Source of the DNA: Tubulanus polymorphus
Lineage: Eukaryota; Nemertea; Palaeonemertea; Tubulaniformes; Tubulanidae
NCBI RefSeq assembly: GCF_964204645.1
Contig: NC_134028.1
Coordinates: forward strand, 21,178,153 to 21,242,152
DNA length: 64,000 nucleotides
Reading direction: 5' to 3'
Shown: piece after piece, positions 54,704 to 64,000 of the stretch
Position numbering within the stretch: position 1 is the stretch's first letter
Layout of the letters: each line of letters starts with the position of its first letter
Translations under genes and position numbers: made by a program
Notes under the pieces: model-generated
Told to the model about the DNA's origin: nothing
What the model saw: only the letters and a program-made list of their open reading frames with translations
Databases searched by the model: none

Positions 54704-55240
54704 ACAGGGTGGTCCAAAAATGCAACCGCATACTTCTACTTATCAGATTCCTTCGTTATCTACATGGATGGATTGAAAATATCTAGAGATGGAAAATGAC
54801 ACCAAAACTCACTTTTGATTTCGGGCCATTGTTGCGAAGCGTGAAATCAACAGACATTACGTAACCGGGATTGAAATCATCGCGTGAAGTAATATGCAGA
54901 CCTAACAGAATAGTGAACAAGGTATTTTGAAGTAGTTAATTACCTTTTATTCTTATTCTTAATATCTGTCACTCAGTAAGTTGATATTGTTTGTAATTAG
55001 TACTGTCTTATTTTATGTAAATACCATCGTATTATATGAAAATTTAATCACTTGCGCTATGCCTCAAAAGGGGAAAATGTAACTCCCGAAAACGCGTGCT
55101 AGAATAAATCTATAATCATTAGAAAATGAGATTTGTACTGATTTCGTTTTGCTATGGATTTTTACAATTTACAACTATGAATAGTAATCGAGTGGCTCAC
55201 CGTCAACAGTCACGTGACATGTTCTTGGTGAGGAGGCACT
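54704..55240. other. Intergenic, possible transposon end
   Basis: 'acagggtggtccaaaaatgc' at 54704 looks like a Tc1/mariner-type terminus, but no inverted partner or transposase was found. The rest shows nothing recognisable. Confidence 0.3.
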
Positions 55241-55369
55241 AGAAAATGTCACATGACTGATACAAAATAGGAATAAAAAAGAGACTTCTCACAGCAAATA
55301 GAAGAATACAACATATAGTTAAGAATAAGTCTGCGACCGATAACAGCCCAGTTGATGATGGACGAGATA

Positions 55370-56470
55370 TGGGTACCGGCAGCGGAACAAAAAGAGAGCG
55401 CATCCCGTCAGACGATTCAACGAGGGATATCGCACCGACTAGGAGTGCGAAACAACTGCCTAAAAAACAGAAGCAGGACATGGCAGATATACCAGAAGAT
55501 GTAAGTGACATGCTGTCACAAACTCGAAACATCCTGAACATGGATACAGGTGCCGTCATCGCGTAGGAATGCCAGGCCTACATAAGGCTAAGCTTTGGTT
55601 AGTGCGATGTGAACAGTTGGGCGGATACTAACACTAACGACTCGACCAAGCTCTGAGAAGATATAATAGTGAACAGTAATCTAGACATTATAACTATTTG
55701 TGAATCGCATCTAAGAAACAACTCAACAATATCAGTCCCAGGCTATAGGTGGTTTGGCCATAACAGAACGGAACTCCATAAACGCGCTGTACGTGGATCT
55801 GGAGGCGTGGGGGTACTAATTAAGCAGACAATCTTGCGCTATTATTATGTGGATGTACTAGACGCATCATTTGACGGTATAATGTGGCTGCGTCTCCGAT
55901 CAGTTAGCGATGACTCTCTGACAGTCCTCATGGGTGCTGTTACCCTGCCCCCAGAGCGTTCGTCTAGAGATGATACCTCCCAATTTTTCTATGACACTCT
56001 GTTATCGCAATTATGTATGTATTGGAATAGCGATCCGTGCGTTATAGCGGGTGACTTAAACGGGCGTATTGGCAATAAAAAAGACACATCGGATACAAAT
56101 ATTCCTCCGCGCGTTACTATCGACGAAAGTGTAAATAATTATGGTCGGTATCTGATTGATTTTGTACAGGACGCTAATATGTTTATTCTCAAACGGAAGA
56201 TATACGAATAATGATGATTTTACGTGTATATCCGGAAGAGGCCGTTCAGTCTTGGATTATTTTCTAATCCCGTGTGCCGATTTTCAGAAAGTTTGCGATT
56301 TCGAACCATGACCGATCTTGCCGACACGGCACACTATAGCTCTGCGTGCCGTAGACCCGATCATTCATTGATTAAATTTACGTATACACTATCGGATTAT
56401 GTGAATTTTGATAATAATCCAAAGAATCGACAGATCATCATGACGTTTAGTTCAGCACAATGGCGTTTAT
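55370..56470 (+). mobile_element. Decayed LINE retrotransposon, APE-type endonuclease region
   Basis: Codons 55669-56211 resemble the N-terminal apurinic-type endonuclease of non-LTR elements: LDIITICESHLR, a GGVGVLI strand, and VIAGDLNGRIG (catalytic Asp/Asn). An upstream frame (55369-55563) rich in charged residues may be the ORF end preceding it. A frame break occurs near 56211, where coding similarity continues in another frame (PDHSLIKFTY near 56360, the expected SDH-type end of the domain). There is no reverse transcriptase downstream: the copy is 3'-truncated and dead. Confidence 0.75.
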
Positions 56471-56556
56471 GAGCTGGAATTAAAAAAGGAATTTCATTGT
56501 TTGTAACGAGTGGCGAGAATCGATACATTTCCGATGATTTGTTGTTTCCTAAGTAT

Positions 56557-59500
56557 CTATATGGCAGTACTCGTGTCGTCATCTGGCATCGTTTTCATTA
56601 GTTTGTTCTGTTGTGTATCGTTGTGTTCACGTAGCGCGTCTTTCAGGTTTTTGCCGTTAGTTTCTGGCAGCCAGAAGAGCACAAAGATTGTTGAGGTTAT
56701 CGCAAGGAATGCGTAGAATACGTACGGTATCATCCAGTGACTGATTAGACCCTGGAATATAAAAAGCATTATATCTATCTAGTTGATGAACCGGTAAAAA
56801 TAGATATTTTTCATTGGGAGGAAATGGTCCATGTACTGTGGCAAGTTTCTGGGGAAATTTCCTGGGAGTAATTTACGAGTGTGGTTTCTTTCCCAGTGAT
56901 GAGCGATGGCCAGAGAGAATAAAGAAATCACCGCGTGCCGACAGAAATAATTATTTGCCATATTAATGACCGTTCGAGCTCCATTGTGGATGTATCTAGC
57001 TACAAAAACCAAACGCAAGTATCTAGGGGACTCACTCATTGACCAAGGTCTGACCAGATGCCGGCCTAAGACAATTTGGGTATCGATTTCAAAAAATTCT
57101 CTCGTTAGTAACACGTAACACTTTTTCATTGGTTTCCGTTCAAAAATGCGCTTGCTTTCAAATGTACTTGATTTGAGGCCACAAAACTCAAAGAAGCAAA
57201 ACTCTAACCCCAATTCTGCTAGAAATTGTGAACTATACTATACTACCAATCCCAGGGCCCTAAATGTGTTTTACTTGATAAGAGTTCCACTATCATGAAA
57301 ATCTAACCCCCAAAGACATGACTGGTTACGTTTTGTGAACCCATGGCAAGTAGAACCTAAGTTAGCATCACTGTGCTAGGATGTTTAGATTTACCAAATA
57401 CGCAATCTGTGGAGCGGTAATACCACCAACTCTTGCGCCCATACTACCAGCTGCACAGCCAATACTCCTGTTAAAAACAGAACAAAAGAATGGTTATATT
57501 CTTTTTAGCCCATATCAAAATTTTCAATTCGTAATTTCTAAGTTCTAAAAATTTAGATGTGATCCCTGTGCCAATGGAGACTAGTTTTGCTACATAAGAG
57601 AATTATTCCACATCCCTGTGCCCAAACAGCAAAACAGGAAGTAAATGATGATATGCGTTTTAGGAGAAGCGATATATTTCCCCACAGGTGAACGGGAAGT
57701 GTGTGCGTTGCTTGAGAGAGTGAATCTGAAGATTAAATCTTACCTTATGACGGTGGCATAGATTTCTGCGGAATATATTGATGCCAATGTCCAGCACGAA
57801 CTTATGCCTGCGTTACCAATAAGCACCAATACCGTCGTCAATATTCCGAGTTCTTCTTTCTTGTTGAGTGCTCCAATAATCACCACTACTACCATGCAAG
57901 TAATTGGTATTAGCATGTAAAAGAAAAACGACCGTCGCCGACCAAACCTAGGATTTACAATTCAAAAGATACCCAAACATCATGACAGTTAACGACCGAT
58001 CAGTTACCGAGATATTCAGACTTATGGTACCAAAGAATAATCGCACCATTTTGAAGACATATTGATATTTCTGGATTGTGAACTAAATGTCCATGATTAA
58101 CATAAGCTTTGGATCATCTTGTTTTCGTATTTCAACGTCAATATCCTCTCATTGTTTCAGGAGATCGATTAAGGGAAGATTGCAACTGAAATGAGCTGAC
58201 AAGAGACAATGAAAAGGACCACGGACCAGTCACACCAGCCAAAAGTAGTTTTGTTCAAAAAGTAGTTTTCAGTCTCATAAAGTTGTTAGATTGGCTATAA
58301 AACTACTAAGCCATGACCGTGAAACTGAGCCCTGGGACCAAAGGTGTTCTTATGACTAGTCTTAAGTTTATAGATCGGCTCAAGAAGATACCGCAGTCTT
58401 AGATAATTGAACATCATGATATAAGTTGATATATTGGCTAAAAAAGATACTGAGTCTTAGAGTGGTCTTGCATCTAAGCTATTGTGCAACTGGGTTTTTA
58501 GATTTTACCTGTTTGCAACAAAAATGACACTCCAATCTGCGGGCATGGTAACAAATGCACCAGCGACAACGTTTACAAAAACAGTTCCTTCAAACGTGCT
58601 GTACATAGAACTAATACCGTAGTTAATAGCGGCACAAGAAAACCTAAAATAACCGGAAAAAGTATTAGAAAACCTGGCTGAAACCTGGTTGATGGTTTGT
58701 TTTTCATGCAAATAGACAGTTAACGGGAAGATAGATATTGATAAAAAAGTTAGAGCTAATCGAGTAAAGTCAATGGAGAAACAACAGTATTGATAGGCCC
58801 TATCAATAAGGTTGTTTCTCCATTGACCCTGTGGAAGGAAGTGGCGTTTGTCGAATGAAGCCACTGCGCAAGTAGCTATCTAGTATATACTAGCTCACAC
58901 ATGTGATCTCTAGTTCGTGATATATAATTCGATAGCATTACAATCAATCTTCAATATACGGGTTAGTCTTGATAATTTTCATACCTATACAATAATTCAT
59001 TTTTTTCATGCTTTTACTGTTCTGATATCGGGTTACTACGGCTTTTCTATACCTCTATAAAAATGAAAATGTCGTTTAGATGTCATTACCAGCAGTAAAT
59101 GATAACACATGTTTGAAGAGCTAATTTTCTCGTTTTGAATAAATCTAGATATCCATGCTTTCTGATTTTCTCTTGTTCTCTGCGATCTTTAGCGGCAATA
59201 AGACGAAGTAGATTTAAATCTGGAATTTTGGTTTTATTCGTTCGGGCCATCCAGCGGATAATTTCATCCGCTTCTTTAAATCGGCCTTTCATTGTCAACC
59301 AGCGAACGCTCTCCGGAACCCAACTTAAAACATAAAAACAACGTACTACAGATTAGATATCGGCCTTATTTAATCAAGTCAAGTTTGGTGGCCATCTCGA
59401 ATCTCTGCTTAGCGCCATACAGCCTTTGATTTTCCCGAAACGTTATGTATATGACTTGTTTAGCCCAAATGAATATTGCGGTCCAATATTATATTATCAA

Positions 59501-61124
59501 AACACATCAAAGTGTGTTAAAAATTCCAACCACCCCTAAAAAAACACTTGATTCCACCTACGGATGGGCAATAAATTCACACAATTAAAAAAAACTGATA
59601 ATCAATGCTGTTTATTCGGTCACAGTCATAAAATGAAATACACTATTGCATACTTTTACTATGCATGGATTCAGTTTCATATTTGTAATTTAGAATGAGT
59701 TCTTTTTCATTAAATCAACTCCGAGTAAAATCTTCTCATTCTTGATAATAATGATAATGTTTATTCACGGATTAAATTCCAATAGGAAGTATAGTAAGTT
59801 AGTTATTCAGGGTCTCCAGAATTCGAATTGACACGATGCACTCACACGTCTGTAGAGATAGGGAGAGACAGGGGGAGAGGGACAACTTACAGAACGATAG
59901 CAGGAATTAGAGGTATCCCGAATGAAGCGGTTATGAATGCTGTATGGCGCCAGTCACGGGTCAAATAGGCTACAGCCGAGGTCAATGAGGAGCCGACACC
60001 ATACATAACGAAACACGCACAAAACGTCCGCCATTTTGTACCAACAAACTCTATCGGAAGTGCGAAACAGACGTTCAGAGCACCACCTGAAAAAATAACA
60101 ATGAAGTACAAACAATGTTTATCTAAAAGGATACTCGCTGGTAATCGAATCAATAGACCTACCGTTAAAAAAACCACTCGAAATACGAACAATAACATAC
60201 ATGACCCAACTATTTGAAAATCCAACGACTATCTGCGTAACTATCATCAAACAAGCGAACGCTATCAATGTCTTCTTGCGACCGATCCAGTCAGCGAAAT
60301 ATCCAGACACCATCGCACCGAAGAATACCCCCACCATTTGAAGACTGATTGAAAGTTTTGGGATGTAACTCATGTCACAAACAAGATCGAACTATGAGTA
60401 AAAAATGAACGAGAATGAATTGAAAGTCTGTGATATGACAATAAGACTAAAGACAATGATAACGATAGAATGATAATCAAATACTACTCCACTATTATGT
60501 GAGTATTGGAAATTCCGCATTGGAAAAGCTTCGATTTAATTGACTTTTACGGAATTCGAACCCGTATGTGCGTTAAAACTGTTTTTTGAAACTGCATGGT
60601 ATCGATCAAAAATCTTCGCATTGATTTAAGTGATTCTGGGCGGGTTTATCGTGCTTCGTTGTATTTGGTTGGCAATGTTTATATTTGGGCTTGGGTAGGG
60701 TATATCGGCCCAGTTTGAGGACTTACCCGTATTGTTTTCGAGGTTTACCCCTAAAGGTAATTGTGAAGCCCGGTCTACGAAACTGGGCCTTACTTTCACT
60801 TACCTCGGTTATCAATGACGTCAAAGCATTAGTAAAGTCGTAATCAAATTCTACACACTTGGAACTATTGAACGAACATAATCCGTCGGTATTATTTGGT
60901 AAAGAGGCGTTTTCGGCGAGTCTGAGACAAGTCCACGGGGGAACGTAATGAGAAAATATAAACAGCATTGAAACAGGTTGGTTCGAGAGATCCATCAGAG
61001 TCAGAATCACAAATACGCGAATTTGAAACCTCCCGAAATGACCAAGTGTATCCAACATTTCCTCAAACGAACTTTCATTTTTCTGAGCATCTTCATCTTC
61101 ATCGCGATTGCGAGGTTCATCCAT
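56557..61124 (-). CDS. SLC22-type organic ion transporter (528 aa)
   Basis: Eight exons, minus strand: 61124-60804, 60391-60163, 60086-59891, 59323-59090, 58643-58509, 57947-57744, 57467-57395, 56751-56557. All GT-AG with exact phase joins (0,1,2,2,2,2,0). The N-terminus EEMLDTLGHFGRFQ, a large glycosylatable extracellular loop after helix 1 (NASLPNNTDG, cysteines), and FDLVCD before helix 2 are SLC22 marks. So are GYFADWIGRKKTL, WVPESVRWL after helix 6, SAEIYATVIRSIGCAAGSMGARVGG and LPETNGKNL. It has twelve predicted helices in the plasma membrane. It carries organic cations, carnitine or anions; the subtype is not resolvable here. The start was chosen at MDEP to match family length. Confidence 0.92.
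58305..58497. repeat. Related CCAGTTGCACAG-type TIR fragment
   Basis: The right end 'attgtgcaactggg' (58481) and internal 'gactagtcttaag', 'gagtggtcttgcatctaag' match elements at 38385 and 43059. The left border is unclear. It lies in intron 5 of the SLC22 gene. Confidence 0.45.
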
Positions 61125-61367
61125 CAGAATAATCTGATACAAGCTTGTGCGACATACGGTTGTAAGTCTAAAGAGACGAATAATCGCACCGTAGCAAAAC
61201 ATAGCGAACCCTACGAACATTATTGCGTGATTTATGAGAAAATAAAAGGTTTTCGCCCAAGATTACACGTGATCATATTGAAAAGACCTGAATGGAGGCG
61301 AACAGGTTTCTCAAATACATTTTCCTTTTTTGTGAATAAAGACGATATTTAGAATACATAACACTAA

Positions 61368-61690
61368 AGCCAGGCGTAGGTCGGCCTTGCGATGCGACGC
61401 GATCGTCGCGTTGCGTCACAGGTGGCCGCGCAAGTCGGTTGTGATGCGGTTGTCAGCGACTGTGTGCGACTAGTTGCTGCCAGTCGCAACAGCACGCAGG
61501 TCGGTTGCGACGGTCGCATCGCCTCGCAGAAAGTAGAAAATGTGCGACTCATTGCGACTGGCGTCGCTGGCAGTCGCAACCCGTCGCTGGCAGTCGCAAG
61601 GTAGCGTAGGTCGGTGAGTCGTTGCGACGCGATCGTCGCTGGCGGTCGCAGTGAGTCGCAAGCCGTCGCAAGGCCGACCTATGCCCGCCT
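61368..61690. mobile_element. PIF/Harbinger-like MITE, TAA target duplication
   Basis: The left TIR is 'agccaggcgtaggtcggcc', and the right end inverted is 'aggcgggcataggtcggcc'. TAA flanks both ends (61365-61367, 61691-61693). The interior repeats 'gtcgctggcagtcgca'-type words. It matches the element at 32179. Confidence 0.8.
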
Positions 61691-61699
61691 TAACATTTA

Positions 61700-62560
61700 A
61701 AAACATCTTCGCAATGTAACGATTTTTTAATGTGGCGTTAAGCCAAGAGTCGCACGTTTTGAATACATCATGTCGCACAACACAGTCACGAGAACCCCAA
61801 TATTTTCATCGTTAAACATCTTACTTTAGAATAACCTCTTAGTAGAAATCAAGATTATTTGGATTCACGACAGTTATAGTCGGTATACTCATAATCTTCG
61901 ACAGTTGGGCAATTTTTGACCCGGCGCCACATTGCACATCGTTAAATCGGCCTTAATGAATGTGCTACAATTCATGCGTCAATGGTAACCTAGATTGCTC
62001 TCCCCAAAATTAAATCTTGTCTTCACTTTATTCCTGGTCTTGATACAAAAGACAATTCGAGCGTTACAGTGCATAAAAAAAGAACATTTTTTTACGACGT
62101 ACAGTACACATAGTTATAAATATTGATTTACATGTGAGCACAAGATACTAATAGGGAATCAAATGAAAAGTCTCACGATTTTACCAACAAAATACACAGT
62201 TTGACTTTATCCGTCGCAGAAACTTGCAGTACCTATTTTCAATTTGAAAGCAGACCTTAATGAGGACTGTGCTTCGATAACCATCGAAAGATCAAGAATA
62301 GATATTTCGTTAGACGTGAGCTCGTTAGATAAAGATAATAATAATGTAAATAATATTATAAATTACGATAATAATAATGATCTTCATCAATTAGATCAAA
62401 TACAAAATAACAAATAGATTACATGAAATAATTCGAGGATTGTTGATAGGGGCCTGAACAGAGCCATCAAGGCTGTACAATCACTAAGACGTGCATGCCC
62501 CTGATATCGAATCGTTCGAATTTACAGTGTTGGATCTATTTCAAAACACCCGCGAATTAA
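61700..62560. other. No gene seen
   Basis: AT-rich intergenic sequence including an AAT/ATT-rich simple stretch near 62335-62405. No coding or RNA feature was recognised. Confidence 0.4.
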
Positions 62561-62565
62561 CAGGC

Positions 62566-62905
62566 CAATGGGGTATCGGCACAAAACAGATGGCGCTACA
62601 ATACAGGTATATGCAGTGAAAATGAGTTCATTTTCAATGTTTGACTTTGAACTGGATTTTAGGCTCCCAAATGGAAATGTTGTGAAATAAGTCGTCAAAT
62701 AGATATAAGATTGACATTGCCAATGAATGTATGGTATAGTTTCATTGGAAATTGATTTGCAAATGAGAAAAATTGACTCGAATTTAATTGAAATGTAGAA
62801 GAAATAGTAGCGCGGTAACCGAGTAAACACGAGTGAACCTAGTGGATCCTCACCTACCAGACATGGAATCCTCGATTGCCACAGTAGCGTTGCCGGTACC
62901 CCCTT
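62566..62905. mobile_element. MITE-like repeat (TAATGGG..CCGGC ends), copy 2
   Basis: It shares 'aaaatgagttcattttcaat', 'gaatgtatggtatag' and 'gccacagtagcgttgccgg' in order with 28068-28318. The left end 'caatggggtatcggc' and the inverted right end are diverged. Confidence 0.6.
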
Positions 62906-63559
62906 TATTGTGAAATTCATAAGATATAGCTATGAAAATAGCGTTATTAAGAATCGTAAAAAACCCGAAGGGGCGAAGATATCAATCAACGAGGATTAGA
63001 AATTATTGGAAAATTGTTCATCATTTACGAAGGCAGCTACTCGCGAAGAATAACCCACCGGGCACTCGATGAATGATCGTGAAATTTTACATGTAAAATA
63101 TGTAGGTTTTGCAAGGGCATTGTGTTCGGCGTAATTCGTAAAAAATTAATACAATAGAAAATTTACTGTTCCTTTAGCGAAGATCCGTGATCAAATATGA
63201 AAGAAACTTATTTTTATGCGAAACAAACAGGGATTATTGATAACAATTGGAAGCGTGATGGATTATTGGAAGTAGTTTTTCTGTTATTAAAGATCGTGGA
63301 CAGAAAAAAATTCTACAATGGACACATTAATCTCTCAAGGTTTCGATAGTTATGTATACTCGAAATCTGTTCCCGACAGTATGGACTTCTCATAATATTA
63401 ACTCAATACGGATTTGGAAATACGAGTATTAAGAAACAAGAAAATTAATTTTAATAAATTATTTGACGCCTGCGAAAAAAAATGTAGAATTTCTGGGATA
63501 AGCTAATGTGGAATTGCGAATTTGAAATCGAAGTTTTAAGAAATTTGGGGAATTATGAG

Positions 63560-63977
63560 GTTTGGCGATTGGGTAGATGATACAGGTCTTCGACTGGTCT
63601 AATTAAAAAAAAATTGTCAACTTGCGACCGACTTCGATTTACTTTTGCCTCTAAGCTGGTCTGCAACTTCATTGCCTCCATGGTTGAAGAAAGGGCTCTT
63701 CTGATGTCTGCTTCATCATGACTTCGAGCGTATCGTGTAGCCAGCCGGCCCGGTCCCCGGGGCCCGGTTTGGTTGTCACTCGATATCCTAGTCTTGAGTC
63801 TGGGTTGAAGTAGACATTGTCATTTAAATAACTTATTTATGTTATTCTGTATGAATTAACCATGTGTCTTGTATTTTGTATTTTCTTATTCTAAAATTTG
63901 TAACTTCATTGAATTTGGGAATTTTATCCCGGAATTTCATTGTAATAAGGATCAATAAAAAATTGAATTGAATTGTC
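63560..63977 (+). mobile_element. Probable LINE 3' UTR with AATTG tail
   Basis: AT-rich sequence ends in 'caataaaaaattgaattg' plus 'aattg', an AATAAA and short tandem tail like the LINE ends at 35475 and 46632. Upstream 'ggcccggtccccggggcccgg' is a strong GC palindrome. The coding part was not recognised. Confidence 0.45.
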
Positions 63978-64000
63978 ACCTAATACACATGCCATCAGTG

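Noticed and set aside
54030-54776. Overlapping ORFs rich in Phe/Arg/Lys on both strands
   Set aside because: Low-complexity products of the TTTTGGCG foldback element.
56779-57213. 144-codon minus-strand ORF
   Set aside because: Lies wholly in intron 7 of the SLC22 gene and shows no family motif.

Overview
The window is nuclear DNA from an invertebrate animal, probably a lophotrochozoan. This is inferred from AT-rich sequence, short spliced genes with GT-AG introns, secreted serine proteases, Ly6/uPAR-domain genes of the sleepless type, and many miniature inverted-repeat transposons. I cannot name the species. Most genes were rebuilt by hand from exon ORFs, splice sites and matching intron phases, and coordinates given as gene spans include introns.

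Layout: (1) 595-8979, minus strand, a secreted protease with two thrombospondin type 1 repeats and a trypsin domain; its large intron holds a 41-bp hairpin-forming minisatellite. (2) 9000-14700, repeats plus a tandem pair of small secreted cysteine-rich peptide genes, one apparently without a start codon. (3) 15052-19068, a minus-strand tandem-C2 (synaptotagmin-like) gene with a plus-strand tRNA-Glu gene inside an intron and a second copy just beyond its 3' end. (4) 20012-46284, a cluster of secreted and membrane-anchored proteins: four Ly6/uPAR-domain genes (two plus, two minus) and two tandem plus-strand chymotrypsin-fold proteases that carry a clip-like six-cysteine domain. (5) 48947-51185, an SLC16-type monocarboxylate transporter-like gene (minus). 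(6) 51920-52906, an intronless LicD/FKRP-type transferase (minus). (7) 55370-56470, debris of a LINE retrotransposon. (8) 56557-61124, an eight-exon SLC22-type organic ion transporter (minus). The remainder is repeats and sequence with no visible gene.

The genes do not form one pathway. The central cluster looks like local duplication of extracellular proteins. The most unusual items are the clip-like proteases with Asn at position 189, the TSP1-trypsin protease with Phe at position 225, the orphan cysteine-rich peptide pair, an inverted-repeat element family with a hammerhead-ribozyme-like core, and a set of foldback elements including one built largely from TTTTGGCG palindromes.
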